This document shows positions 24,510 through 30,648 of a DNA stretch of 30,648 bases, one piece after another. Origin of the DNA: Clostridiales bacterium UBA1316 (GTDB taxonomy: Bacteria > Bacillota > Clostridia > Oscillospirales > Oscillospiraceae); contig DBTM01000059.1 in assembly GCA_002307055.1 (NCBI GenBank), forward strand, positions 480 to 31,127, written 5' to 3'. The position numbers were made by a program, and so were the translations under genes. The notes beneath the pieces are model-generated. The model made no database searches. It was given only the letters and a program-made list of their open reading frames with translations, and was not told the DNA's origin. Positions within the stretch are counted from its first letter, which is position 1; the number at the start of each line of letters is the position of its first letter.

Positions 24510-24535
24510 TAAATAAATGATGAAGGAGAATTACC

Positions 24536-25795
24536 ATGCTGGATATTAATTATATACGTCAGAATCCTGAACTCGTAAAAAAGGCCGCCCGTGACAAGCT
24601 GCTGCGCGTTGATATCGATCGGCTGCTGCTGCTTGACAAGGATATACGCCGTCAGCTCACCGCCTGCGAAAAGCTGCGTGCCGAACGCAATCTGCTGTCA
24701 AAGAGGATGACTCACATGATCGGCAGCGATAATCCCATTGAGCGCGTCCGTGAGATAAAGGCGGAGCTATCCTCGCTTGATGCCGCTCTCAATGGGTTGA
24801 AAACCGAGTATGACGCACTCATGCTCTCTGTTCCTTCTGTCCCCGCGCCGGAGGTACCCGTTGGCAGAGGTGAAGCTGACAATGTAGAGCTGCGCCGTGT
24901 CGGTGCGGTGCGGGCGTTTGACTTCGAACCGCGTGACCATGTGGCACTCTGCGAGAAGCTCAGTCTTCTTGACATCCCGCGCGCTGTAAAGTTCGCGGGC
25001 AGCCGCTCCTATTTTCTGAAAAATGAGGCAGTGCTGTTGGAAATGGCTGTCTGCCGGTTTGTTTTGGATTTCCTGCGTTCGCGCGGCTTCACCCCCATGA
25101 CCGTACCGCTGATGGTCAAAGAGAGTGCCATGCAGGGAACCGGCTATTTCCCGCTTGGTTATGATCAGGCTTATAAGCTCACCGAGGATGACCTATACCT
25201 GATCGGCACATCAGAGGTATCCCTTGTCTCTTATTATCAGGATGAAATGCTGGATTTGGGAAGCCTCCCGATCAAGCTGGCCGGATACTCAACCTGCTTC
25301 CGCCGCGAAGCCGGTACGTACGGCAAGGACACACGCGGCTTATACCGCGTCCATCAGTTTCAAAAGGTCGAGCAGGTCATCATCTGTGAAAATGACCCGG
25401 AAAAGGCCGAAGCGCTGCATTACGAAATTCTTAGCAACACCGAAGCCATTCTGCAGGCTTTGGAGCTTCCATACCGTGTTTGCTTAGCCTGTACCGGAGA
25501 GCTCAGCCTCGGGCAGCTCCGCAAGCACGAGGTCGAAACCTGGATGCCCAGCCGCGGCGCTTATTGCGAAACGCATTCCTGCTCAACGCTCGGTGACTTT
25601 CAAGCCAGGCGCTTAAATATTCGCTGCCGCGATGCCGATGGCGTCGTTCGCTACTGCCACACACTCAACAACACCGGCATCGCCTCCCCGCGCATCTTAA
25701 TCCCGCTCCTTGAAAATAACCAGAACGCCGACGGCAGCGTCACGATCCCCGAGGTAATCCGGCCTTATATGGGCGGTTTGCAGAAAATCGAGTAA
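24536..25795 (+). CDS. serS: Seryl-tRNA synthetase (class II)
   Basis: SerRS charges tRNA-Ser with serine. The N-terminal antiparallel coiled coil that grips the tRNA long arm spans about residues 28-100. The class II core follows: motif 2 in CFRREAGTYGKDTRGLYRVHQF and motif 3 in NNTGIASPRILIPLLEN. Motif 3 has the NNT...SPR wording instead of NGSGLAVGR, and the serine-site block reads ETHSCSTLGDFQARR. Length (419) is normal. ATG 24536 has AAGGAGAATTACC upstream. It is controlled by the T-box leader. A second serS elsewhere in the genome cannot be excluded. Confidence 0.95.
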   Translation: MLDINYIRQNPELVKKAARDKLLRVDIDRLLLLDKDIRRQLTACEKLRAERNLLSKRMTHMIGSDNPIERVREIKAELSSLDAALNGLKTEYDALMLSVPSVPAPEVPVGRGEADNVELRRVGAVRAFDFEPRDHVALCEKLSLLDIPRAVKFAGSRSYFLKNEAVLLEMAVCRFVLDFLRSRGFTPMTVPLMVKESAMQGTGYFPLGYDQAYKLTEDDLYLIGTSEVSLVSYYQDEMLDLGSLPIKLAGYSTCFRREAGTYGKDTRGLYRVHQFQKVEQVIICENDPEKAEALHYEILSNTEAILQALELPYRVCLACTGELSLGQLRKHEVETWMPSRGAYCETHSCSTLGDFQARRLNIRCRDADGVVRYCHTLNNTGIASPRILIPLLENNQNADGSVTIPEVIRPYMGGLQKIE

Positions 25796-25850
25796 ACCAA
25801 GCTAAAACCAGGGCGAACGGCTCCTGTACAGCCTGCGCAAAATAATAGCA

Positions 25851-25879
25851 TTGCAGTCAAACTTGAAATGCACTATAAT
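25851..25879 (+). promoter_or_regulatory. Probable promoter of the URO-D-family gene
   Basis: A perfect TATAAT at 25874-25879 lies 17 bases after TTGCAG at 25851-25856, leaving a leader of about 75 bases before ATG 25962. No clear terminator separates it from serS. Confidence 0.5.
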
Positions 25880-25961
25880 AATGCTGGTCCGATGTTTAGC
25901 TATTGGTATGAGCAAGCTATTACTCATAAATTTACAAATTTACACTGGGAGGTCGTTTTCT

Positions 25962-26954
25962 ATGTTAACCAAAAGGCAGAATATGATTGAAACAATCCGC
26001 GGTGGGAAGCCTGACCGCTTCGTCAACCAGTATGAAGCGTTTGCTATCATGATGGGTTCGCCGCACAACACGAAAAACAAGAATCCGGCATACGGCGAGC
26101 TCAATGTTGTTAACGCCTGGGGCGTTACAAAATCATGGCCGATCGGCACTCCCGGTGCGTTCCCTGTCCACGATGCCGCGCATGTCGTTATTAAAGACAT
26201 CACGAAATGGCGCGAATACGTCAAAGTACCGACCCTCAAATATCCCGCGTCCGCATGGGAGCCGTATATAGCGGAAATGGAGAAAATTGACCGCAAGGAA
26301 CAGTTCGTCACGCCCTTCTATGCCCCGGGTATCTTTGAGCAGTGCCATTATTTATTGGAGATTGCCAACTGCCTTATCAACTTTTATGAAGAGCCCGAAG
26401 CGATGCACGAGATCATCGACATGATCACTGAGTTTGAGCTTGAATACGCCGAGAATGTCTGCAAATACCTCAAGCCCGACGCGCTCTTCCATCACGACGA
26501 CTGGGGCAGCCAGATTTCCACCTTCATCTCCCCCGATATGTTCAAAGAATTCTTCCTGCCGTCCTATAAAAAGCTTTACGGCTATTATAAATCCCACGGC
26601 GTTGAAGTCATCCTCCACCACTCCGACTCCTACGCGGCGACGCTCGTCCCCTATATGATCGAAATGGGCATTGACATCTGGCAGGGCGTCATGAGAAGCA
26701 ACCACCTTGAGGATTTGATTAAGCAATACGGCGGTCAGATCAGTTTCATGGGCGGTATCGACAGCGCCAACGTCGACTTCCCCGGCTGGACCCGTGAAAT
26801 CGTCGCCGCCGAAGTCAAGCGCGCCTGTGAAACCTATGGCAAGCTCTACTTCATCCCCAGCGCCTCCCAGGGCCTCCCCCTCAGCAACTACCCCGGCGTC
26901 TACGAAGCCCTCACCGCCGAAATCGACCACATGAGCAAGGTCATGTTCAAATAG
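25962..26954 (+). CDS. Uroporphyrinogen-decarboxylase superfamily protein
   Basis: The 330-residue protein has the URO-D (beta/alpha)8 fold shared by HemE and by corrinoid-dependent methyltransferases such as MtaA. Recognisable blocks are MLTKRQNMIETIRGGKPDR at the start, HHDDWGSQ, VILHHSDSY and FMGGIDSANVDFPG. The zinc ligands of MtaA-type enzymes (HxC and a C-terminal Cys) are not seen: the sites read HHSDS and SASQGLPLSNYPG. HemE's arginine-rich N-terminal motif is also absent. A methyl-transfer role in anaerobic C1 metabolism is possible but unproven, and no corrinoid protein gene is adjacent. The start at 25962 follows GGGAGG at 9 bases; the frame is open upstream but without a ribosome binding site. 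Confidence 0.8.
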   Translation: MLTKRQNMIETIRGGKPDRFVNQYEAFAIMMGSPHNTKNKNPAYGELNVVNAWGVTKSWPIGTPGAFPVHDAAHVVIKDITKWREYVKVPTLKYPASAWEPYIAEMEKIDRKEQFVTPFYAPGIFEQCHYLLEIANCLINFYEEPEAMHEIIDMITEFELEYAENVCKYLKPDALFHHDDWGSQISTFISPDMFKEFFLPSYKKLYGYYKSHGVEVILHHSDSYAATLVPYMIEMGIDIWQGVMRSNHLEDLIKQYGGQISFMGGIDSANVDFPGWTREIVAAEVKRACETYGKLYFIPSASQGLPLSNYPGVYEALTAEIDHMSKVMFK

Positions 26955-26980
26955 CAAATTATAAACAACTGGTTTCTCTG

Positions 26981-27008
26981 TTTAAAACACCGCACCTTAT
27001 ACTATAAT
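26981..27008 (+). promoter_or_regulatory. Possible promoter of the 59-residue gene
   Basis: TATAAT at 27003-27008 is perfect; TTTAAA at 26981-26986 is a weak -35 box at a 16-base spacing. It lies about 20 bases before the GTG start. Confidence 0.45.
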
Positions 27009-27029
27009 TAGTACAAGGACGGTGATAAC

Positions 27030-27209
27030 GTGAACGATTCTAAAAACAAACCCCAGCTATCAGACTTAAGCTTCAGCAGGCTGACGGAAGCAGATTTGGA
27101 GATCATCACCGAGGCGGAGCTGAAAATCAACAGGCAGCACAACACAAATCACGCACTCATCGCATACGATCAGCCAAGCGGCGCAGGACAGTCCGGCGCA
27201 CGTATCTAA
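27030..27209 (+). CDS. Small acidic protein of unknown function (59 aa)
   Basis: The frame uses GTG 27030 with AAGGACGGTGATAAC upstream and ends at TAA 27209. It has its own promoter and a strong terminator, which supports a real gene. The product begins MNDSKNKPQLSDLSFSRLTE, has an amphipathic helix rich in Glu and Leu, and a Gly/Ser-rich tail. No membrane segment or cysteine is present. I do not recognise it. Confidence 0.6.
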   Translation: MNDSKNKPQLSDLSFSRLTEADLEIITEAELKINRQHNTNHALIAYDQPSGAGQSGARI

Positions 27210-27214
27210 GCCCG

Positions 27215-27251
27215 AAAAACAGCGCATGCCGGAGCTGCATGTGCTGTTTTT
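27215..27251 (+). terminator. Terminator of the 59-residue gene
   Basis: AAAAACAGCGCATGC pairs with GCATGTGCTGTTTTT (one G-U) around CGGAGCT and ends in a T-run, 5 bases after the stop. Confidence 0.88.
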
Positions 27252-27280
27252 ATGTAATTCAGCGCTCATGCAATTTCTAA

Positions 27281-27505
27281 CACAGCATAATATGTTCTAA
27301 AAAACATACCAAGCCGGAGCCCTTTTGCAGCGCACTGCGCAAGAAGCTCGCGGCTTCGGCGCCGGGCTGTCGCCATCACGCTAAGGGCACGGATTATGAC
27401 TGCCGGAAAGAAAATGAAGAACCGGTATCCTATGAAATGGTTCTCCAAACGATGAAAGAAAATGCCGAAAAAGTAAAAAAGCAGCTCATTAAAACAGCTG
27501 ATTAA
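27281..27505 (+). pseudogene. Orphan coding-like fragment without a start codon
   Basis: The frame from after TAA 27278 to TAA 27505 reads as protein (SKKHTKPEPFCSALRKKL, then GCRHHAKGTDYDCRKENE and SYEMVLQTMKENAEKVKKQL). It has no ATG, GTG or TTG start with a ribosome binding site. An ATG at 27292 would join it if one T in TTCTAAAAAA were removed, giving MFKKHTKPEP. A perfect terminator follows. It is either a frameshifted small gene or the tail of a lost gene. The family is unknown. Confidence 0.4.
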
Positions 27506-27541
27506 AATAATTATCATCCGCTTTTTTTGCACTGTCATCTC

Positions 27542-27576
27542 AAAGCTCTGTAACCGCAATGGTTACAGAGCTTTTT
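27542..27576 (+). terminator. Terminator after the orphan fragment
   Basis: AAAGCTCTGTAACC pairs perfectly with GGTTACAGAGCTTT around GCAAT, with a T-run. It supports transcription of the preceding fragment. The gap from 27577 to 27696 has only weak promoter-like matches. Confidence 0.88.
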
Positions 27577-27696
27577 ATGTTTCATCCTGAAAATATTGTT
27601 CATTGAATCGATATTGTATTAACCCTGTCTATACCGTATACTCAGCTAACGGCGAAAATACACCGTAATATGCTGCATAACATGCAGGAGGAACAC

Positions 27697-28557
27697 ATGA
27701 AAATTCTTAACGACTTTGATAACTCATTATTGGCAAACGATAGTATGTTCACTGACGACTTCTTTAAAAAATTCAAACTGCGCAAGCGCAAGGTTCAGCT
27801 CGGTGACCAGATGGAGAAGGAATATTCCTTCCCGATATTCTACAGTGATGTCACCTGCGCGCAGGCTGTTTTCTTATGCTCCTACGATGAGGCGCTCAAG
27901 CTGATGCCTCATGAAAAGATCAAGCCCGTACGCGCCCGGAAGGACCGCGCCCTCCTTGCGATTTCTGCTTATGAATATAAAAACATCATGGGGCTCCCCC
28001 CCTACAACGAGATTGCCTTCACCATCGCTGTTCAGGCAGACAACCCTAAAAATACGGGCCTGTTGCCGATTATACCAAAAAACTACAGCGGCTACTACGT
28101 TTTCTCCATGCCCGTCACCTCCCGCGAGAATTGTCTGAGAGGCAATAATATATGGGGTCTTCCGAAGATAACGCAGGAAATTGACATCAACGGCTTTGGC
28201 TCCGAAGTCGTTATCACATGCCGCGAAGCCGATGAAGGTGAATATTTCCGCCTGCGCGTTCCCAAAGCCGGAAGTCCGACACATGTGGAGGAGACCACCT
28301 ATCACTATACGAAGCTGAACGGTAAAATCCGCAAATCCCGTACAGATTACACAGGTGATTTTTACATCACAAAAAACAGGAGTGTGCTGCTCAACCCTGA
28401 TGTCGTCCCGGAAAAGCTGTACCTCACGTTCGGCGATACACCCTGCGGCAACGCCATCAAGGATTTGAAGATTGATCCGAAACCCCTTCAGCTGCGGTAT
28501 GTTGAGCATATGAATTCCTGCTCTGATTTCTACGACGAGAATTATGATCTGAAATAG
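27697..28557 (+). CDS. Acetoacetate decarboxylase family protein
   Basis: The 286-residue protein has the ADC fold. Family blocks include PPYNEIAFTIAV (101-112), GYYVFSMPV (132-140) and NNIWGLPKITQEIDI (150-164). Lys157 of GLPK stands where the Schiff-base lysine occurs in the EVWGYPKK motif of true acetoacetate decarboxylase, so Lys chemistry may be kept, but the second lysine is Ile. Many such homologues act as aldolases, dehydratases or on other keto acids, so decarboxylation of acetoacetate is not assured. ATG 27697 has AGGAGGAACAC upstream; the in-frame ATG at 27670 does not. It is followed by a strong terminator and is probably monocistronic. Confidence 0.82.
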   Translation: MKILNDFDNSLLANDSMFTDDFFKKFKLRKRKVQLGDQMEKEYSFPIFYSDVTCAQAVFLCSYDEALKLMPHEKIKPVRARKDRALLAISAYEYKNIMGLPPYNEIAFTIAVQADNPKNTGLLPIIPKNYSGYYVFSMPVTSRENCLRGNNIWGLPKITQEIDINGFGSEVVITCREADEGEYFRLRVPKAGSPTHVEETTYHYTKLNGKIRKSRTDYTGDFYITKNRSVLLNPDVVPEKLYLTFGDTPCGNAIKDLKIDPKPLQLRYVEHMNSCSDFYDENYDLK

Positions 28558-28614
28558 GGTCGATTATAAAAGCCCTCTTTGATACACCGGATTGAGTCAT
28601 CCATAAAGCATTTT

Positions 28615-28645
28615 ACGGCACTTCATAAGAAGTGCCGTATTTTTG
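28615..28645 (+). terminator. Terminator of the ADC-family gene
   Basis: ACGGCACTTC pairs perfectly with GAAGTGCCGT around ATAA, followed by ATTTTTG. Confidence 0.88.
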
Positions 28646-28672
28646 TCTGCCTAATTACCATAAACTTACGGC

Positions 28673-28700
28673 TTATCAGGCGGCTTTAATATTGTATAAT
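28673..28700 (+). promoter_or_regulatory. Possible promoter of ftsH
   Basis: A perfect TATAAT (28695-28700) has a weak TTATCA (28673-28678) 16 bases upstream. It lies between the previous terminator and ATG 28743. Confidence 0.45.
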
Positions 28701-28742
28701 ATAGATAATGTTCCTTCATTGGATTTAGAGAAAGTGACGCTC

Positions 28743-30578
28743 ATGAAAAAGAATATGAAACCGCTGCTCCTACTCATACCGGCTTGTATCCTGATCGCTG
28801 TTTTCATCATTATTGCGCTGCAGCAGCCTAAAGAGAAAACAATGCTTTATTCCGATGTCGTCGGTTATTTTGAATCAGGGCAGGTCAGCTCCTATACTTT
28901 AAATATTGTCAGCGGCGAACTTCACGCCGAGCTGCGCGGCGGCGGCAAGCTTACATATACCGTTCCGGAGATTGATCTGTTTATTAACCGGATTGAGCCG
29001 CTCGTTACCGATTATAATACCGCGCACCCCGACAGCAAAATTGTTTTTGATTACGTCCAGTCCTGGCAGAACGCCTCGTGGCTTAATAGCGTACCCTATC
29101 TGCTGCTCTTAGGCATCGGGGTCACCTGGCTCGTGCTCCGCCGCGGCACAGCGCATAAAAAAAGCGGCAGTATGCTGCCGTTCGGCAAACCGAAAGCGGA
29201 AACAACCCCGATTATCAGATCCAGCAAAACCTTCGCCGATGTCGCCGGTGCCGACGAGGAGAAGGAAGAGCTCAAAGAAATCGTCGAATTCCTGAAAGAA
29301 CCCGAGAAATTCAATGGCTTAGGTGCCCGGATTCCAAAGGGCGTCCTGCTTATCGGGCCTCCGGGGACAGGCAAAACCTTGATTGCAAAAGCCGTCTCCG
29401 GTGAGGCCGGCGTCCCGTTTTTCCCGGTCTCCGGCTCGGACTTTGTCGAGATGTATGTCGGTGTCGGCGCGTCACGCGTGCGCAGCCTTTTCGAAAAAGC
29501 GAAAAAAGTAGCGCCCTGTATTATCTTCATCGATGAGATTGACGCCGTCGGTCGGCAAAGAGGCGCAGGCGGCGGCGGCAGCGACGAACGCGAACAAACG
29601 CTCAATCAGCTGCTCGTTGAGATGGACGGCTTTGAAGCGAACACCGGCGTCATCGTCATCGCCGCCACAAACCGTGTGGATATCCTAGACGCCGCCCTGC
29701 TCCGTCCCGGACGCTTTGACCGCCAGGTTTTCGTCGGCATCCCCGATATCAAAGGCCGAGAAGCCGTCTTAAAGGTCCACGCGCGTCAAAAACCATTTTC
29801 CTCCGATGTGGATTTCAGCGCCATCGCCAAGGACACCGTCGGTTTTACCGGCGCAGACCTCGAAAACCTACTGAATGAAGCGGCTCTTCTCGCCGCCAAA
29901 CACGGCAGCTCTGTCATCGGCATGCCCGACATTGAAGAATCCGTGCTCAAGGTACTCGCCGGCCCCGAAAAAAAATCCAGAGTCATCAGCCCTAAGGAAA
30001 AGCGGCTCACGGCTTATCATGAAGCCGGTCACGCCCTGGTGACAACCCTGCTGCCTTCTCACAAGCAGGTTCAGCAGGTTTCCATCATCCCCAGAGGGCA
30101 GATGGGCGGTTTTACGCTCACCCCTCCCGAGGAGGATAAAAACTTTGACACGCGCAACGAAATGCTCGAGCAAATATGTATTCTGCTCGGCGGCCGTGCC
30201 GCCGAACAAATCGTTTTAAACGACATTTCCACAGGTGCCTCAAATGATATCGAACGCGCCACGCACATTGCCCATTCCATGGTGACAAAGTTCGGTATGA
30301 GCGCCCGCCTCGGCCCCGTCACCTACGGCTCCGGCAAACCCCGCGGCAGTGATCCGTCAAAATCCAGCGGCTGCTCCGACCGCATTTCCTCGGAAATCGA
30401 CTCCGAAATCCAGGAAATCGTCAGCGCCGCCTACGATGAAGCAGAGGAATTATTGTCAACCCATATTGACAAGCTTCACGCCATCGCCGCCTGTCTCTGC
30501 CAAAACGAAAAAATGTCCGGCACCGAACTGCGCCATATCATCAGCGAAGATTTACCGGACCTTATCCCTGCTTTTTAA
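28743..30578 (+). CDS. ftsH: ATP-dependent zinc metalloprotease FtsH
   Basis: FtsH is a membrane-bound hexameric AAA+ protease that degrades misfolded membrane proteins and regulators. It has two transmembrane segments (about 7-26 and 117-133) flanking an extracytoplasmic domain. The AAA module has Walker A GPPGTGKT (205-212), Walker B IIFIDEIDA and the second region of homology ending ALLRPGRFDR. The zinc site HEAGH is at 426-430, with the distal Asp in TGASNDIERAT. Length is 611 residues. ATG 28743 is chosen because the protein starts with a normal FtsH N-terminus there; the frame is open upstream into the terminator. The ribosome binding site (AGAGAAAGTG) is weak. The usual hpt or tilS neighbours are absent. 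Confidence 0.94.
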   Translation: MKKNMKPLLLLIPACILIAVFIIIALQQPKEKTMLYSDVVGYFESGQVSSYTLNIVSGELHAELRGGGKLTYTVPEIDLFINRIEPLVTDYNTAHPDSKIVFDYVQSWQNASWLNSVPYLLLLGIGVTWLVLRRGTAHKKSGSMLPFGKPKAETTPIIRSSKTFADVAGADEEKEELKEIVEFLKEPEKFNGLGARIPKGVLLIGPPGTGKTLIAKAVSGEAGVPFFPVSGSDFVEMYVGVGASRVRSLFEKAKKVAPCIIFIDEIDAVGRQRGAGGGGSDEREQTLNQLLVEMDGFEANTGVIVIAATNRVDILDAALLRPGRFDRQVFVGIPDIKGREAVLKVHARQKPFSSDVDFSAIAKDTVGFTGADLENLLNEAALLAAKHGSSVIGMPDIEESVLKVLAGPEKKSRVISPKEKRLTAYHEAGHALVTTLLPSHKQVQQVSIIPRGQMGGFTLTPPEEDKNFDTRNEMLEQICILLGGRAAEQIVLNDISTGASNDIERATHIAHSMVTKFGMSARLGPVTYGSGKPRGSDPSKSSGCSDRISSEIDSEIQEIVSAAYDEAEELLSTHIDKLHAIAACLCQNEKMSGTELRHIISEDLPDLIPAF

Positions 30579-30615
30579 CTCTTATAACAGCACATGCTCG
30601 GAATCATCCCGTAGC

Positions 30616-30635
30616 GGCGGGCTCCCACGCCCGCC
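30616..30635. repeat. GC-rich palindrome at the right edge, REP-like
   Basis: GGCGGGC pairs with GCCCGCC around TCCCAC within the context GTAGCGGCGGGCTCCCACGC. It resembles dispersed GTAGGGGCGG-type palindromes seen between genes in clostridial genomes. It may also end the ftsH transcript, though no T-run follows. Confidence 0.45.
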
Positions 30636-30648
30636 CGTTCCCTGTCCT

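Noticed and set aside
27266..27559. Minus-strand 97-codon hydrophobic frame
   Set aside because: It is the antisense of a Lys/Glu-rich plus-strand fragment and includes a terminator stem; no ribosome binding site.
1..30648. Prophage, integrative element or defence island
   Set aside because: No integrase, transposase, phage structural gene, att-like repeats or tRNA boundary was seen.

Overview
The window looks like about 30 kb of chromosome from a low-to-mid GC, spore-forming, anaerobic Firmicute of the class Clostridia. The evidence is strong AAGGAGG-type ribosome binding sites, consensus sigma-A promoters, a T-box leader in front of serS, a collagen-like surface/exosporium-type protein, an SLH-domain exoprotein, and a URO-D-family methyltransferase-like protein. 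No sequence search was possible, so the taxon is an inference. There are no tRNAs, rRNAs, CRISPR arrays, transposases or phage genes that I can see. Most of the window is ordinary chromosomal coding sequence on both strands.

Left part (1-7.1 kb): the 5' part of a collagen-like gene runs off the left edge on the minus strand. Then come a divergent pyroglutamyl-peptidase-like gene, an unknown 65-residue protein, thpR (RNA 2',3'-cyclic phosphodiesterase) and a secreted polysaccharide deacetylase. A minus-strand operon follows, read right to left: a Pol-beta-type nucleotidyltransferase, a divergent UvrA paralogue and a 58-residue protein.

Middle (7.2-15 kb): an SGNH rhamnogalacturonan-acetylesterase-type enzyme, then on the plus strand an alpha/beta hydrolase, an acyl-CoA thioesterase, a decayed GNAT gene and a BBE-type FAD oxidase. 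On the minus strand are marR, an ArsA-type ATPase and a small overlapping partner gene. marR is divergent from a tandem GNAT acetyltransferase gene whose roughly 240-nt leader holds a Cys-rich 50-codon ORF and a perfect terminator just before the Shine-Dalgarno site. This looks like an attenuation system and is the best candidate for undescribed regulation here.

Right part (15-30.6 kb): prfC (RF3) converges, one base apart, on a two-gene heterodimeric ABC exporter. Then come a lipoprotein L,D-transpeptidase and an SLH/trypsin-like protease with a duplicated C-terminal domain, preceded by a 41-residue ORF. A T-box-controlled serS, a URO-D-superfamily protein, an unknown 59-residue protein, an orphan coding fragment, an acetoacetate-decarboxylase-family protein and ftsH complete the window.

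Cell-surface and peptidoglycan functions recur (collagen-like protein, deacetylase, L,D-transpeptidase, SLH protease), as do possible stress or drug-defence functions (NTase/UvrA operon, MarR/ArsA, attenuated GNAT, RF3, ABC exporter). These sets are interleaved and nothing proves that they form one system.
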